Below the pieces are notes generated by a model. That model ran no database searches, was not told where the DNA came from, and saw only the letters and a program-made list of their open reading frames with translations. From Psychrobacter sp. (GTDB lineage Bacteria > Pseudomonadota > Gammaproteobacteria > Pseudomonadales > Moraxellaceae), in NCBI GenBank assembly GCA_029264635.1, contig JARIAA010000060.1, forward strand, positions 1 to 5,689: a stretch of DNA of 5,689 nt. Direction: 5' to 3'. This document shows, in pieces, positions 1 to 5,689 of this stretch; the first letter of the stretch is position 1, and every line of letters begins with the position of its first letter. The translations under genes and the position numbers were made by a program.

Positions 1-674
1 TCGATAAGAGCGTTATAGTAAGGCGCATAGCCCGCCTCATTTTTCTTATGCCAGCCAGCACTGTAGAGCAAAGCTGCCGCCAAGTTTTCTTTTAATGGCG
101 CCTCTGTCATTGCCACGCGGTAACCGCGGCGGTGTAAACTGGTGCCTGATAAATCTAAATACAGCTCAGCTTGCTTGTCATTGACCGTTGCAAAAATAGA
201 GAAGTCAGGATTTTTACTATCAACGTTAGGACGGCTATCATAAACCTCATTAAAAGTGTCAGCGATCGCATCTTTGATACGTAGCATGGCAAACTGCTGA
301 CTGACGGCCACGCGCTTATCAACGGACAAACGAATGGCAAAGGTTTGCTCTAAGCTAAACTGCTCCGTCCAATCGATGGACTTTGCCAATCCGTAAAGCT
401 GTTCTGCCACGTCATATTCAGTATTAATGTTTTTGCGCTTAATTAGCATGAGTACGCGTGAGGCCACTCGTGACCAAAGACAAATGGTATATAAGTCGCG
501 CAAGGTGCCAGTAACCGTAAGACGCCCCGTGCTTTTGATCTCACTTGCAATACCAAAACTTGTCAGCTCCGTTTGTAGCGGCGCTTCTAGACCATCGGCA
601 CAAGTGATAATAAGATCAAGTGATAAAGCAGGTGAGGAGATGGTTGCAGAGGCGGGCGCGGTGGTTTCGGTCAT
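1..674 (-). CDS. rlmL: 23S rRNA (guanine-N2)-methyltransferase RlmL/RlmKL, N-terminal part (runs off the left edge)
   Basis: The frame is open from an ATG at 674 to the window edge, giving 224 residues. The protein resembles E. coli RlmKL along its whole visible length. Matching stretches include a CADGLEAPLQTEL-like start (about residues 25-37), LWSRVASRVL (66-75), DWTEQF (101-106), a THUMP RNA-binding region (about 60-172) with RIKDAIADTF, SRPNVD and LDLSGTSLHRRGYR (173-186), and the linker APLKENLAAALL (192-203). The fragment stops at ...YYNALI, exactly where the family continues into its DPxCGSGT SAM-binding motif, so both catalytic domains are outside the window. In E. coli the enzyme makes m2G2445 and, through its C-terminal half, m7G2069 in 23S rRNA; that activity is carried over by homology. 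The N-terminus has roughly 18 extra Ala/Ser/Thr-rich residues before the conserved start. An AGG ribosome-binding site lies 7 nt upstream of the ATG. It is 183 bp downstream of the channel gene on the same strand. Confidence 0.95.
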   Translation of the reverse strand, partial: MTETTAPASATISSPALSLDLIITCADGLEAPLQTELTSFGIASEIKSTGRLTVTGTLRDLYTICLWSRVASRVLMLIKRKNINTEYDVAEQLYGLAKSIDWTEQFSLEQTFAIRLSVDKRVAVSQQFAMLRIKDAIADTFNEVYDSRPNVDSKNPDFSIFATVNDKQAELYLDLSGTSLHRRGYRVAMTEAPLKENLAAALLYSAGWHKKNEAGYAPYYNALI

Positions 675-691
675 ACAGGTACCTGTTGGCT

Positions 692-697
692 ATTATA
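692..697 (-). promoter_or_regulatory. Possible -10 box for rlmL
   Basis: A perfect TATAAT is present on the minus strand, 17 bp before the rlmL start codon. No convincing -35 element lies 16-18 bp further upstream (the best is AGCGTT). Transcription would begin near 685, leaving a very short leader of about 11 nt that still contains the AGG ribosome-binding site. The match to the hexamer is exact, but in AT-rich DNA this is weak support on its own. Confidence 0.35.
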
Positions 698-731
698 TAA
701 ACTTAAGTAAGCTAAACGCTCTACGTGCAGC

Positions 732-757
732 GTAAAATATTTAACTGAGTATTTTAC
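732..757. repeat. AT-rich 8-bp inverted repeat upstream of rlmL
   Basis: GTAAAATA (732-739) and TATTTTAC (750-757) are exact reverse complements separated by 10 bp. The pair lies about 50-70 bp upstream of the putative rlmL transcription start. There is no GC-rich stem or T-run, so it is not a good intrinsic terminator. It could be a protein-binding site or chance in AT-rich DNA. Confidence 0.35.
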
Positions 758-775
758 CATAATTTGAGGACAGAT

Positions 776-802
776 GGTTTAAAGCGCTGGGGTTTAAAAC
801 GC
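776..802. repeat. Short direct repeat GGTTTAAARCGC
   Basis: GGTTTAAAGCGC (776-787) and GGTTTAAAACGC (791-802) match at 11 of 12 positions and start 15 bp apart, between the end of the channel gene and rlmL. No function is evident. Confidence 0.4.
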
Positions 803-823
803 GAAGCCCACCTGTATAAGATT

Positions 824-840
824 AAAAAAAGCTATTTAGC
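824..840 (-). terminator. Weak candidate terminator after the mechanosensitive channel gene
   Basis: Read on the minus strand, GCTAAATAGC is followed directly by seven T residues, starting 18 bp past the stop codon. The stem is only 3-4 bp, far weaker than a normal intrinsic terminator. The T-run and position are the only support, so read-through into rlmL is quite possible. Confidence 0.25.
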
Positions 841-857
841 GAGCGTCATTTACACCG

Positions 858-2099
858 TTATTTATCATTTTTATCCAATGAGGCCGGAGAGGAAGGATTT
901 TTTATGACTGCTGCCTCTGAGCTATCTTTTGAGCTATCTTTTTCGGTTACCACTTGAACGGTGGTTGCAAATGGTTTGGTCGGGATAGGATAATCTACAT
1001 CCTTTGGCATCAGTAGACGCATATGTGGATAGGGAGTAGAGATGTTAGCGTCATCGAAAGCGCGTTTGATCTTCTCTTGCAGATCTTCTTTAATTCTAGG
1101 CATACGTGCAACGGCTGCAGGCTTTACCCAAAAGCGTACAATAAAAAATACCCCATACTCGCCAATCTCTGCCACGGTGGCCGAGGTTTCAGGACGATTG
1201 AGTATGACATCGGTATCTGCAAGCACTTGCAAAATCTCCTGACGCGCAGCCTCAATATCATCTTCAAACGCTATACGCATACGAATATCAAAACGTATGA
1301 AGTTTTTGGAGGTAAGGTTGGTGACTTCAGATGACGCCATATTAGAGTTTGGGATAATAACGGTAATATTATCACGGGTTAGGATGTGCGTGGTACGTAG
1401 AGAGATCAGTACGACGCGCCCTTCTTGGTCATTCATATTAATCCAGTCGCCGACCTGAAACGACTGCTCAAGTAAAATAGTAATACCTGCGATAAAATTG
1501 GCAAGGGTAGATTGAGCTGCAAAACCGACAGCCAAACCAACAATACCCAAACCTGCTACCAAAGAGACAATATCGAAGCCAAATTGCGCCATGACGCTAG
1601 CAAGACCTAATACCCAAATAAGGACAGATAAAATATTTTTGAGAAGCTGCTCGATAGAGGCGTTGAGACCATAATGCTGCAAGACTTTGTGGATAATATG
1701 CCCTGATGATGTCCATAATAAGTAATAGATACCTGCCCAAGTACTGGCTTTAGCGGTTGCCTTCACCGTACTTGGCTCAAAATTCATCTGACTCATAACC
1801 GCAATTAAACTGGCAACTATCCAGATATAACGCAGTATTGAGCGTGCAATCTGAATACGGCGATCATTCAGGCGAATGCGCGTTTTATTATGCTTAATAA
1901 CATAAATAGCTAACCAATAAAAAAATCCTAACACTCCCAGAAGTATTAGGATTTTGATACCAGTGCTAACAAATTCTACAGCATAAGCTGACCAGTCACG
2001 TGTTTCTTCTTCTACTGAGCCACCGATAGCAAGATAAAGACTTGTATATAAATCCTGAATAATATCTTGAAAAAAATCAGTAATACCGGCCATTGCCAT
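858..2099 (-). CDS. MscS-family mechanosensitive ion channel
   Basis: A complete 413-residue inner-membrane protein, predicted to open under membrane tension and release solutes during hypo-osmotic shock (role by family). Hydrophobic segments lie near residues 44-68, 89-106, 118-137 (weaker) and 152-174. The pore-lining helix then runs about 178-212, containing GLGIVGLAVGFAAQSTLANF. By alignment to E. coli MscS, the constriction residues L105/L109 correspond to L189/F193, and the kink glycine G113 corresponds to S197. The cytoplasmic beta domain follows, with VGDWI (216-220), EGRVV (226-230) and IPNSNM (249-254), and ends at the family motif ISTPYPHM (353-360). The protein is longer than E. 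coli MscS (286 aa) because of an extra N-terminal membrane region and a polar Ser/Lys/Asp-rich tail (about 380-413). The first ATG is preferred over the one two codons later because GGA lies 7 nt before it. The family is certain; the exact subfamily is not. Confidence 0.93.
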   Translation of the reverse strand: MAMAGITDFFQDIIQDLYTSLYLAIGGSVEEETRDWSAYAVEFVSTGIKILILLGVLGFFYWLAIYVIKHNKTRIRLNDRRIQIARSILRYIWIVASLIAVMSQMNFEPSTVKATAKASTWAGIYYLLWTSSGHIIHKVLQHYGLNASIEQLLKNILSVLIWVLGLASVMAQFGFDIVSLVAGLGIVGLAVGFAAQSTLANFIAGITILLEQSFQVGDWINMNDQEGRVVLISLRTTHILTRDNITVIIPNSNMASSEVTNLTSKNFIRFDIRMRIAFEDDIEAARQEILQVLADTDVILNRPETSATVAEIGEYGVFFIVRFWVKPAAVARMPRIKEDLQEKIKRAFDDANISTPYPHMRLLMPKDVDYPIPTKPFATTVQVVTEKDSSKDSSEAAVIKNPSSPASLDKNDK

Positions 2100-2120
2100 T
2101 GTTTTATCCGTGCAAGTTTT

Positions 2121-2149
2121 AGTCTAAGAAACGGCAAGCTTCGTGCCCA
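2121..2149 (-). promoter_or_regulatory. Weak candidate promoter for the MscS-family gene
   Basis: On the minus strand TGGGCA (2149-2144) and TAGACT (2126-2121) are separated by 17 bp and each matches 4 of 6 consensus positions for a sigma-70 promoter. Transcription would start near 2114, giving a short leader that includes the GGA ribosome-binding site at 2109-2107. The match is modest and could be chance. Confidence 0.25.
2133..2147 (-). terminator. Very weak hairpin after the oxidoreductase gene
   Basis: GGCA and TGCC form a 4-bp stem around a 7-nt loop, followed on the minus strand by the T-rich stretch GTTTCTTAG. It is the only hairpin-like element in the 116-bp gap and overlaps the candidate channel promoter, so its role as a terminator is doubtful. 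Confidence 0.18.
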
Positions 2150-2215
2150 TCAGACATGAACTGAATAATGATTGATACAAAGCCTACTTATTATCAAGTG
2201 TAACTGAGCTTGCGT

Positions 2216-3697
2216 CTAAAAGCCATCTTCCTGAGTATCAATAGATTGGTACGGTATCTTCATCTTGTGCTGCACGTTGCGTAGCGCCGTTCGTAGACCC
2301 TCTAAAATAGTAGGATGGTAAAATGGCGCATCAAGGAGCTGCTTTACGGTCACATCATTAGTGATGGCAGTCGCGAGTATATGCGCAATATATTCTGCAT
2401 CAGGGCCAACCATACTAGCACCTAACACTCTGTCTGTTTTTTTACAGCCATAAATATGCAATAGACCACAATTAACGCCCATGATTCGGCTACGCCCTTG
2501 ATTATCAAAACTGGCTTCACCGATAACATATTCTAAATCGGGATCTTTTTCAATTTCAGGTTGCGATTTGCCTACCATGATAATTTGCGGAGAGGTAAAA
2601 ACGATAGAGAGAGGCGTAGTAGGCGGACGAATATAGGCATCTGTATTATTGACACAAACCATACTACCAGCGCTGAACCCTTCATCGCTTGCGACATGTA
2701 ATAGTGGCAGATGTACATTGGCATCGCCGACGATATAAACATCAAGATCTCCGATCTGTCCGCTATTATTGTCTAGGTTTTTTGGACGATTTTTATCATC
2801 AAGCTCTACCCCCAAGTTCTCAACGCCCAATTGCTCAATATTATTACGCCGACCAGTAGCCACTAAGACATAATCACCTTGCCAATGACCTTTATTATCA
2901 TCTTTATCTACATAATAAATAGAGGCAACTGTACGGTCATCTTCATTCACCTTAGTGCCTATGTCTGTAATCTCACTTCCCAGATGCATGGTTAGATCCT
3001 GACTTAGGCAATCAATCGCTTTAGCATTGATGTCATCATCTATGAGACCACCGACACGATCTTTACGGTTGAATAAAGTAACTGCAACGCCCAATCGAGT
3101 AAATGCTTGCGCTAGCTCCAAACCTACTGAGCCTGCCCCAATCACTGCCATTGAGTCAGGTAAGTCAGACAGTTCGAACACGCTGTCAGAGGTGAGTAGC
3201 GTATCGCCAAGCTTATCGTCCCAGCCATCTGGAATAAACGGTGAGCTACCAGTTGCAATGATGATTTTACCCGCTTCAATCAACTCATCGTTTACTACAA
3301 TCAGTCCATCTTCATTGATATGGGCACGTCCTGCTATTTTTTTATCATCGGGCCAGCTGTCTACCTGCTTTTCAATAAAGCTCTCAAAGTGGCTACGCTC
3401 AGCCTGTACACGTGCCATAACTTGTTTGCCATTTATGTTTACTTCGCTATGAATACCAAACTGCTCAGAGTATTTAGCATCATGGGCGCGATCAGCGGCT
3501 GCAATCAGCAGTTTGCTTGGCATACAGCCGACGGTCACGCATGTAGTTGTCCAAAATCCATCATTGATAATAATCACGTCATGGGTGGTTTTGCTGGCTT
3601 GCCGAAAAGCATTTTGGCCTGAAGTACCTGCGCCAATGACGGCAACCGATACTTTACGCGTAATTTTTTTATTATTGGTGTCAGATGATTTACTCAT
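2216..3697 (-). CDS. FAD-dependent pyridine nucleotide-disulfide oxidoreductase, dihydrolipoyl dehydrogenase-like
   Basis: A complete 493-residue soluble flavoenzyme. The FAD-binding motif is VAVIGAGTSG (18-27), after a polar lysine-rich N-terminal extension. The redox-active disulfide is C53/C58 in TTCVTVGCMPSK. IIIATGSSP is at 145-153, a second Rossmann motif AVIGAGSVGLELAQAF at 184-199, and the second FAD motif VYIVGDA at 320-326. The dimerization domain ends in FYHPTILEGL (459-468), whose H461/E466 match the catalytic His-Glu pair of the family. All parts for a dithiol/disulfide reductase are therefore present. Automatic annotation would say dihydrolipoyl dehydrogenase, but no E1/E2 genes are adjacent and the loop after the second nucleotide-binding strand is LFNRKDR rather than ending in the acidic residue typical of NAD enzymes. 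The true disulfide substrate is unknown. The start is supported by a strong GAGGA ribosome-binding site 4 nt upstream of the ATG. Confidence 0.9.
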   Translation of the reverse strand: MSKSSDTNNKKITRKVSVAVIGAGTSGQNAFRQASKTTHDVIIINDGFWTTTCVTVGCMPSKLLIAAADRAHDAKYSEQFGIHSEVNINGKQVMARVQAERSHFESFIEKQVDSWPDDKKIAGRAHINEDGLIVVNDELIEAGKIIIATGSSPFIPDGWDDKLGDTLLTSDSVFELSDLPDSMAVIGAGSVGLELAQAFTRLGVAVTLFNRKDRVGGLIDDDINAKAIDCLSQDLTMHLGSEITDIGTKVNEDDRTVASIYYVDKDDNKGHWQGDYVLVATGRRNNIEQLGVENLGVELDDKNRPKNLDNNSGQIGDLDVYIVGDANVHLPLLHVASDEGFSAGSMVCVNNTDAYIRPPTTPLSIVFTSPQIIMVGKSQPEIEKDPDLEYVIGEASFDNQGRSRIMGVNCGLLHIYGCKKTDRVLGASMVGPDAEYIAHILATAITNDVTVKQLLDAPFYHPTILEGLRTALRNVQHKMKIPYQSIDTQEDGF

Positions 3698-3745
3698 ATT
3701 GTCCTCATTTATTCGATGATCGTTTCTAGATGTTAATCGTCAGTC

Positions 3746-3773
3746 ATTATTAAAAATAACCTTAGATTCTAAA
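3746..3773 (-). promoter_or_regulatory. Candidate promoter of the oxidoreductase gene
   Basis: On the minus strand TTTAGA (3773-3768) and AATAAT (3751-3746), separated by 16 bp, are the best sigma-70-like pair, with transcription starting near 3738 and a leader of about 40 nt that ends in the GAGGA site. An alternative is TTTAGA (3784-3779) with TATTTT (3758-3753) at a long 20-bp spacing that would place the neighbouring dyad within the spacer. Neither is a strong consensus match. Confidence 0.3.
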
Positions 3774-3779
3774 GGTTAT
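3756..3779. promoter_or_regulatory. Dyad (operator-like inverted repeat) upstream of the oxidoreductase gene
   Basis: ATAACCTT (3756-3763) and AAGGTTAT (3772-3779) are perfect reverse complements separated by the 8-bp AGATTCTA, which almost continues the symmetry if one T is bulged. It lies 59 bp upstream of the oxidoreductase start codon and overlaps both promoter possibilities, a typical place for an operator. The outer ACCTT...AAGGT ends resemble operators of MerR-family regulators, but the 18-bp span differs from the 21-bp copper-regulator type. The symmetry is directly visible; the regulator is unknown. Confidence 0.55.
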
Positions 3780-3839
3780 CTAAACGTTATGCATTTATCT
3801 ATACGTAGCAAGCTGTTGCAAAAATGTATAACCAGCTGT

Positions 3840-3869
3840 TTATAACCATTTGGCGCCCTGGTGTTATAA
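3840..3869. repeat. Imperfect inverted repeat with GGCGCC loop
   Basis: TTATAA (3840-3845) plus CCA (3846-3848) can pair with TGG (3859-3861) and TTATAA (3864-3869), leaving a 2-nt bulge and a 10-nt loop that contains the palindrome GGCGCC. No T-run follows on either strand, so a terminator is unlikely. A binding site is possible. Confidence 0.35.
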
Positions 3870-3915
3870 GAATATGTATGACTCTATATCGTTAATTATT
3901 GTGCTTTATAAGAAT
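3864..3915. repeat. Direct repeats of TTATAAGAAT 42 bp apart
   Basis: Exact 10-mers at 3864-3873 and 3906-3915 start 42 bp apart, close to four helical turns. A shorter ATAAGAAT copy is at 4176-4183. In AT-rich DNA this may be chance. Confidence 0.35.
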
Positions 3916-4289
3916 GAACGGTAGCTAAAAACCGATAAGTATAAACAATTATTTATATTTGGTATGCAACTTGCAAAATCACTACAAGTGTGGGTAGGTA
4001 TGATTTTTTACTAACATTTATTCTTATATTTTCCTAATGAAAATAATGAAAGTAAGATTAAAAAACCATCACAACACAAGCTGAATGGTTAAAACATATT
4101 CGGTTTTGTGGCCTTAGAAGCGTCAATGGTATTCTAACTTATTGAAATAATGGAATTTATTTAAAAATTTTACAAATAAGAATACTTTCTTTTTGTATTT
4201 TCACTACTAAAAACCAAACTTCCTGAATTCTTTAATTTACAGTAATTGTGTACAAAGATTGATGATAACAGGATGTTTGTTGAGTGCAC

Positions 4290-4434
4290 ATGAAAATACT
4301 CTTGAATCTTCTACGGTATTAATTCTCATCGGTTGTGAAGGCGCGCGCATCGAAGTGCTAATACCATTAGCTTTGACATTGTTAGCTTCAACACAACCAG
4401 CTCCAATACAACTCATTCAACTGTAGACAATGTT
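4290..4434 (+). pseudogene. Frameshifted lipoprotein signal peptide and linker of the DUF1800 gene
   Basis: Three reading frames each carry one piece of a lipoprotein leader. From the ATG at 4290 the frame reads MKILLNLLRY and then stops (TAA 4320-4322). The frame one base earlier reads TVLILIGCEGA from 4313, with a textbook lipobox LIGC at 4325-4336, and is closed by TAG at 4424-4426. The DUF1800 frame itself opens only after TGA 4336-4338 and supplies a Ser/Thr/Asn-rich stretch (SFNTTSSNTTHST, 4384-4422) of the kind that follows a lipidated cysteine. Joined, they give MKILLNLL-TVLILIGCEG-linker-DUF1800. Two net frame changes, each equal to -1 or +2, are needed. The likely causes are gene decay, sequencing error, or less likely phase variation. 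The ribosome-binding site at 4290 is weak (GAG 5 nt upstream). Confidence 0.5.
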
Positions 4435-5689
4435 ATGGATCAAGAACCGTTAAGTGATATTAATGCTGCGAGATTTTTACAGCAAGCACAGTTCTCTTCT
4501 ACTAAAAAAGAGATTGAACACCTTAAACGTATTGGCATAAATCAATGGTTAACGAATCAGTTTTCAATGCCTATTGGCATTACGGGATACGATTGGCTAT
4601 TGCAGCAAGGTCATAATACGAAAGAACATCGTTATTCTGATAGACCGGTAGATTGGATGAGCTGGCAGCAACTGCTGTCTTCTAAGGATACGCTACGTAA
4701 ACGTACATCACTAGCACTCTCTGAGATTATGGTGTTGTCTTGTATGGGACTAAGCTTACCTCATCGTGCGTTCGCAGTAGCTGCCTATTGGGATTTAATC
4801 AATAAACATGCCTTTGGTAATTTTAGGGATTTATTAAAAGCCATTACTACAAACTTAGGAATGGGCGCTTACTTAGATCTAAGGTACAGCAGAAAAGCGA
4901 ACGATCAAGGTCGCAGGCCTGATGAGAACTACGCTCGAGAAGTCATGCAACTATTTACGATTGGTATGGTTGAGTTAAATCTTGACGGTACAACAAAGCT
5001 CAGCGGTGGCAGATCGATAGAGACTTATAATCAAGAGACAGTAAGCAATATCGCCCAAGCATTAACGGGATGGACAGTAGACAGTCAGTCTTACGTCATT
5101 GGCTCGGATATGGATACTGAATTTGCTCGCGCGCCGATGATTAATATTCCAAGTAGACATGATACTCGGAGTGCAACTTTTTTTGGTGTCACGGTACCTG
5201 CCGGAGCAAATGGAGAACAAGCGTTAGATATCGTCGTCGATACCTTATTTAACCATGCGAATGTTGCGCCTTTTATCTGTAAACAGCTGATTCAGCGCTT
5301 GGTTTCAAGTAATCCAAGTCCTGAATATGTAAAGCGTGTTGCTACTATTTTTAATAGTGATAATAACGGTATACGCGGTAATTTGAAGGCGGTTTTTGAG
5401 GCTATTTTGACGGATAAAGACGCACGAAACCTTCCTAAAAGACATCCTGCTACGATAGGCAAGGTTCGTGAACCCATGGTTAGGCTGATTCAATGGGTTC
5501 ATACGTTTACCAATCGTGAAAGCATATCAGGTAAATGGATGATCAGTGAGACCAGCAATAGAAAATGGTTCCTCAATCAAAGCCCATCTAGATCCTCATC
5601 AGTTTTTAATTTTTTTGATGCCGATTACGCGCCTAGTACGGATGCGTTTATCAAAAACAAAATCGTCGCGCCAGAATTACAGCTGCATA
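4435..5689 (+). CDS. DUF1800-family protein (runs off the right edge), N-terminus probably damaged
   Basis: An open frame of 418 codons continues past the window. The start of the family is visible as INAARFLQQAQFSSTKKEIEHL (from about residue 8). Other matches are PDENYAREVMQLFTIGMVEL (162-181), the strongest family signature, followed by AQALTGW (207-213), SRHDTRSATFFG (240-251), FICKQLIQRLVS (280-291), KVREPMVRLIQW (343-354) and NQSPSRSSSVFNFF (381-394). DUF1800 (PF08811) proteins are usually exported, have no established biochemical role, and are often encoded next to a DUF1501 gene, which may lie beyond the right edge. The ATG at 4435 is the first standard start after an in-frame stop at 4336-4338, but it has no recognisable ribosome-binding site and would give a protein without a signal peptide. 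The domain shows no internal stop, so decay, if real, is recent or limited to the 5' end. Family assignment is secure; the start and functionality are not. Confidence 0.8.
   Translation, partial: MDQEPLSDINAARFLQQAQFSSTKKEIEHLKRIGINQWLTNQFSMPIGITGYDWLLQQGHNTKEHRYSDRPVDWMSWQQLLSSKDTLRKRTSLALSEIMVLSCMGLSLPHRAFAVAAYWDLINKHAFGNFRDLLKAITTNLGMGAYLDLRYSRKANDQGRRPDENYAREVMQLFTIGMVELNLDGTTKLSGGRSIETYNQETVSNIAQALTGWTVDSQSYVIGSDMDTEFARAPMINIPSRHDTRSATFFGVTVPAGANGEQALDIVVDTLFNHANVAPFICKQLIQRLVSSNPSPEYVKRVATIFNSDNNGIRGNLKAVFEAILTDKDARNLPKRHPATIGKVREPMVRLIQWVHTFTNRESISGKWMISETSNRKWFLNQSPSRSSSVFNFFDADYAPSTDAFIKNKIVAPELQLH

Larger units (their letters stand above)
3698..4289. other. AT-rich divergent intergenic region, no gene recognised
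   Basis: About 590 bp separate the oxidoreductase start from the first remnant of the DUF1800 gene. The stretch is clearly richer in A and T than the flanking genes and has frequent stops in the frames I read. Besides the dyad at 3756-3779 it holds an imperfect inverted repeat at 3840-3869, repeats of TTATAAGAAT at 3864-3873 and 3906-3915, and an AACCAT/ATGGTT pair at 4064-4069/4085-4090. A promoter for the DUF1800 gene must lie here if that gene is expressed, but I could not pick a convincing -35/-10 pair. No tRNA or known riboswitch fold was recognised. Confidence 0.6.

Noticed and set aside
427..735. Plus-strand open frame of 102 codons
   Set aside because: It is antisense to the clear rlmL coding frame and has no recognisable protein features.
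1023..1334. Plus-strand open frames inside the channel gene (1023-1334 and 1042-1242)
   Set aside because: Both are antisense shadows of the well-supported MscS-family gene.
3027..3719. Three plus-strand open frames opposite the oxidoreductase gene
   Set aside because: The opposite strand encodes a protein with all family motifs; these frames show no domain or ribosome-binding site.
3964..4014. Micro-ORF MQLAKSLQVWVGMIFY
   Set aside because: Sixteen codons with no proper ribosome-binding site in AT-rich DNA; nothing distinguishes it from chance.
4064..4090. AACCAT/ATGGTT inverted repeat as a terminator
   Set aside because: Six-bp AT-rich stem, 15-nt loop, no T-run, and no gene upstream that would need it.
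4262..4426. 54-codon open frame starting MITGCLLSAHE
   Set aside because: Its start is not a plausible signal peptide (no positive charge, polar stretch before the hydrophobic core). The second part is better read as the displaced lipobox of the DUF1800 gene.
5292..5502. Two minus-strand open frames opposite the DUF1800 gene
   Set aside because: They are antisense to conserved DUF1800 motifs and lack any features of their own.

Overview
The window looks like chromosomal DNA from a gammaproteobacterium of the Moraxellaceae. Psychrobacter is the best guess. That rests on codon and base composition and on the character of the proteins, not on a diagnostic marker, so the genus is an inference.

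Layout. Three genes lie on the minus strand and are read right to left. (i) 3697-2216 encodes a class I pyridine nucleotide-disulfide oxidoreductase of the dihydrolipoyl-dehydrogenase/mercuric-reductase-like group. (ii) 2099-858 encodes an MscS-type mechanosensitive channel. (iii) 674-1 encodes the N-terminal 224 residues of the bifunctional 23S rRNA methyltransferase RlmL (RlmKL), cut by the window edge just before its first SAM-binding motif. The gaps between them are 116 and 183 bp. Each could have its own weak promoter, so they are not clearly an operon.

From about 3698 to 4290 lies an AT-rich, apparently noncoding divergent region. It holds a good dyad next to the oxidoreductase gene and several small repeats. 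To its right, on the plus strand, is a DUF1800-family gene (4435 to beyond 5689). Its domain reads cleanly, but its 5' end seems broken. A lipoprotein signal peptide can be pieced together only by joining three reading frames between 4290 and 4434.

The gene products do not form an obvious common pathway: rRNA modification, osmotic safety valve, redox enzyme and an exported protein of unknown function. I see no RNA gene, CRISPR array, insertion sequence or defence system. The most interesting points are the frameshifted lipoprotein leader of the DUF1800 gene, the operator-like dyad before the oxidoreductase gene, and the glutathione-reductase-like arginine in that enzyme's dinucleotide-binding loop.
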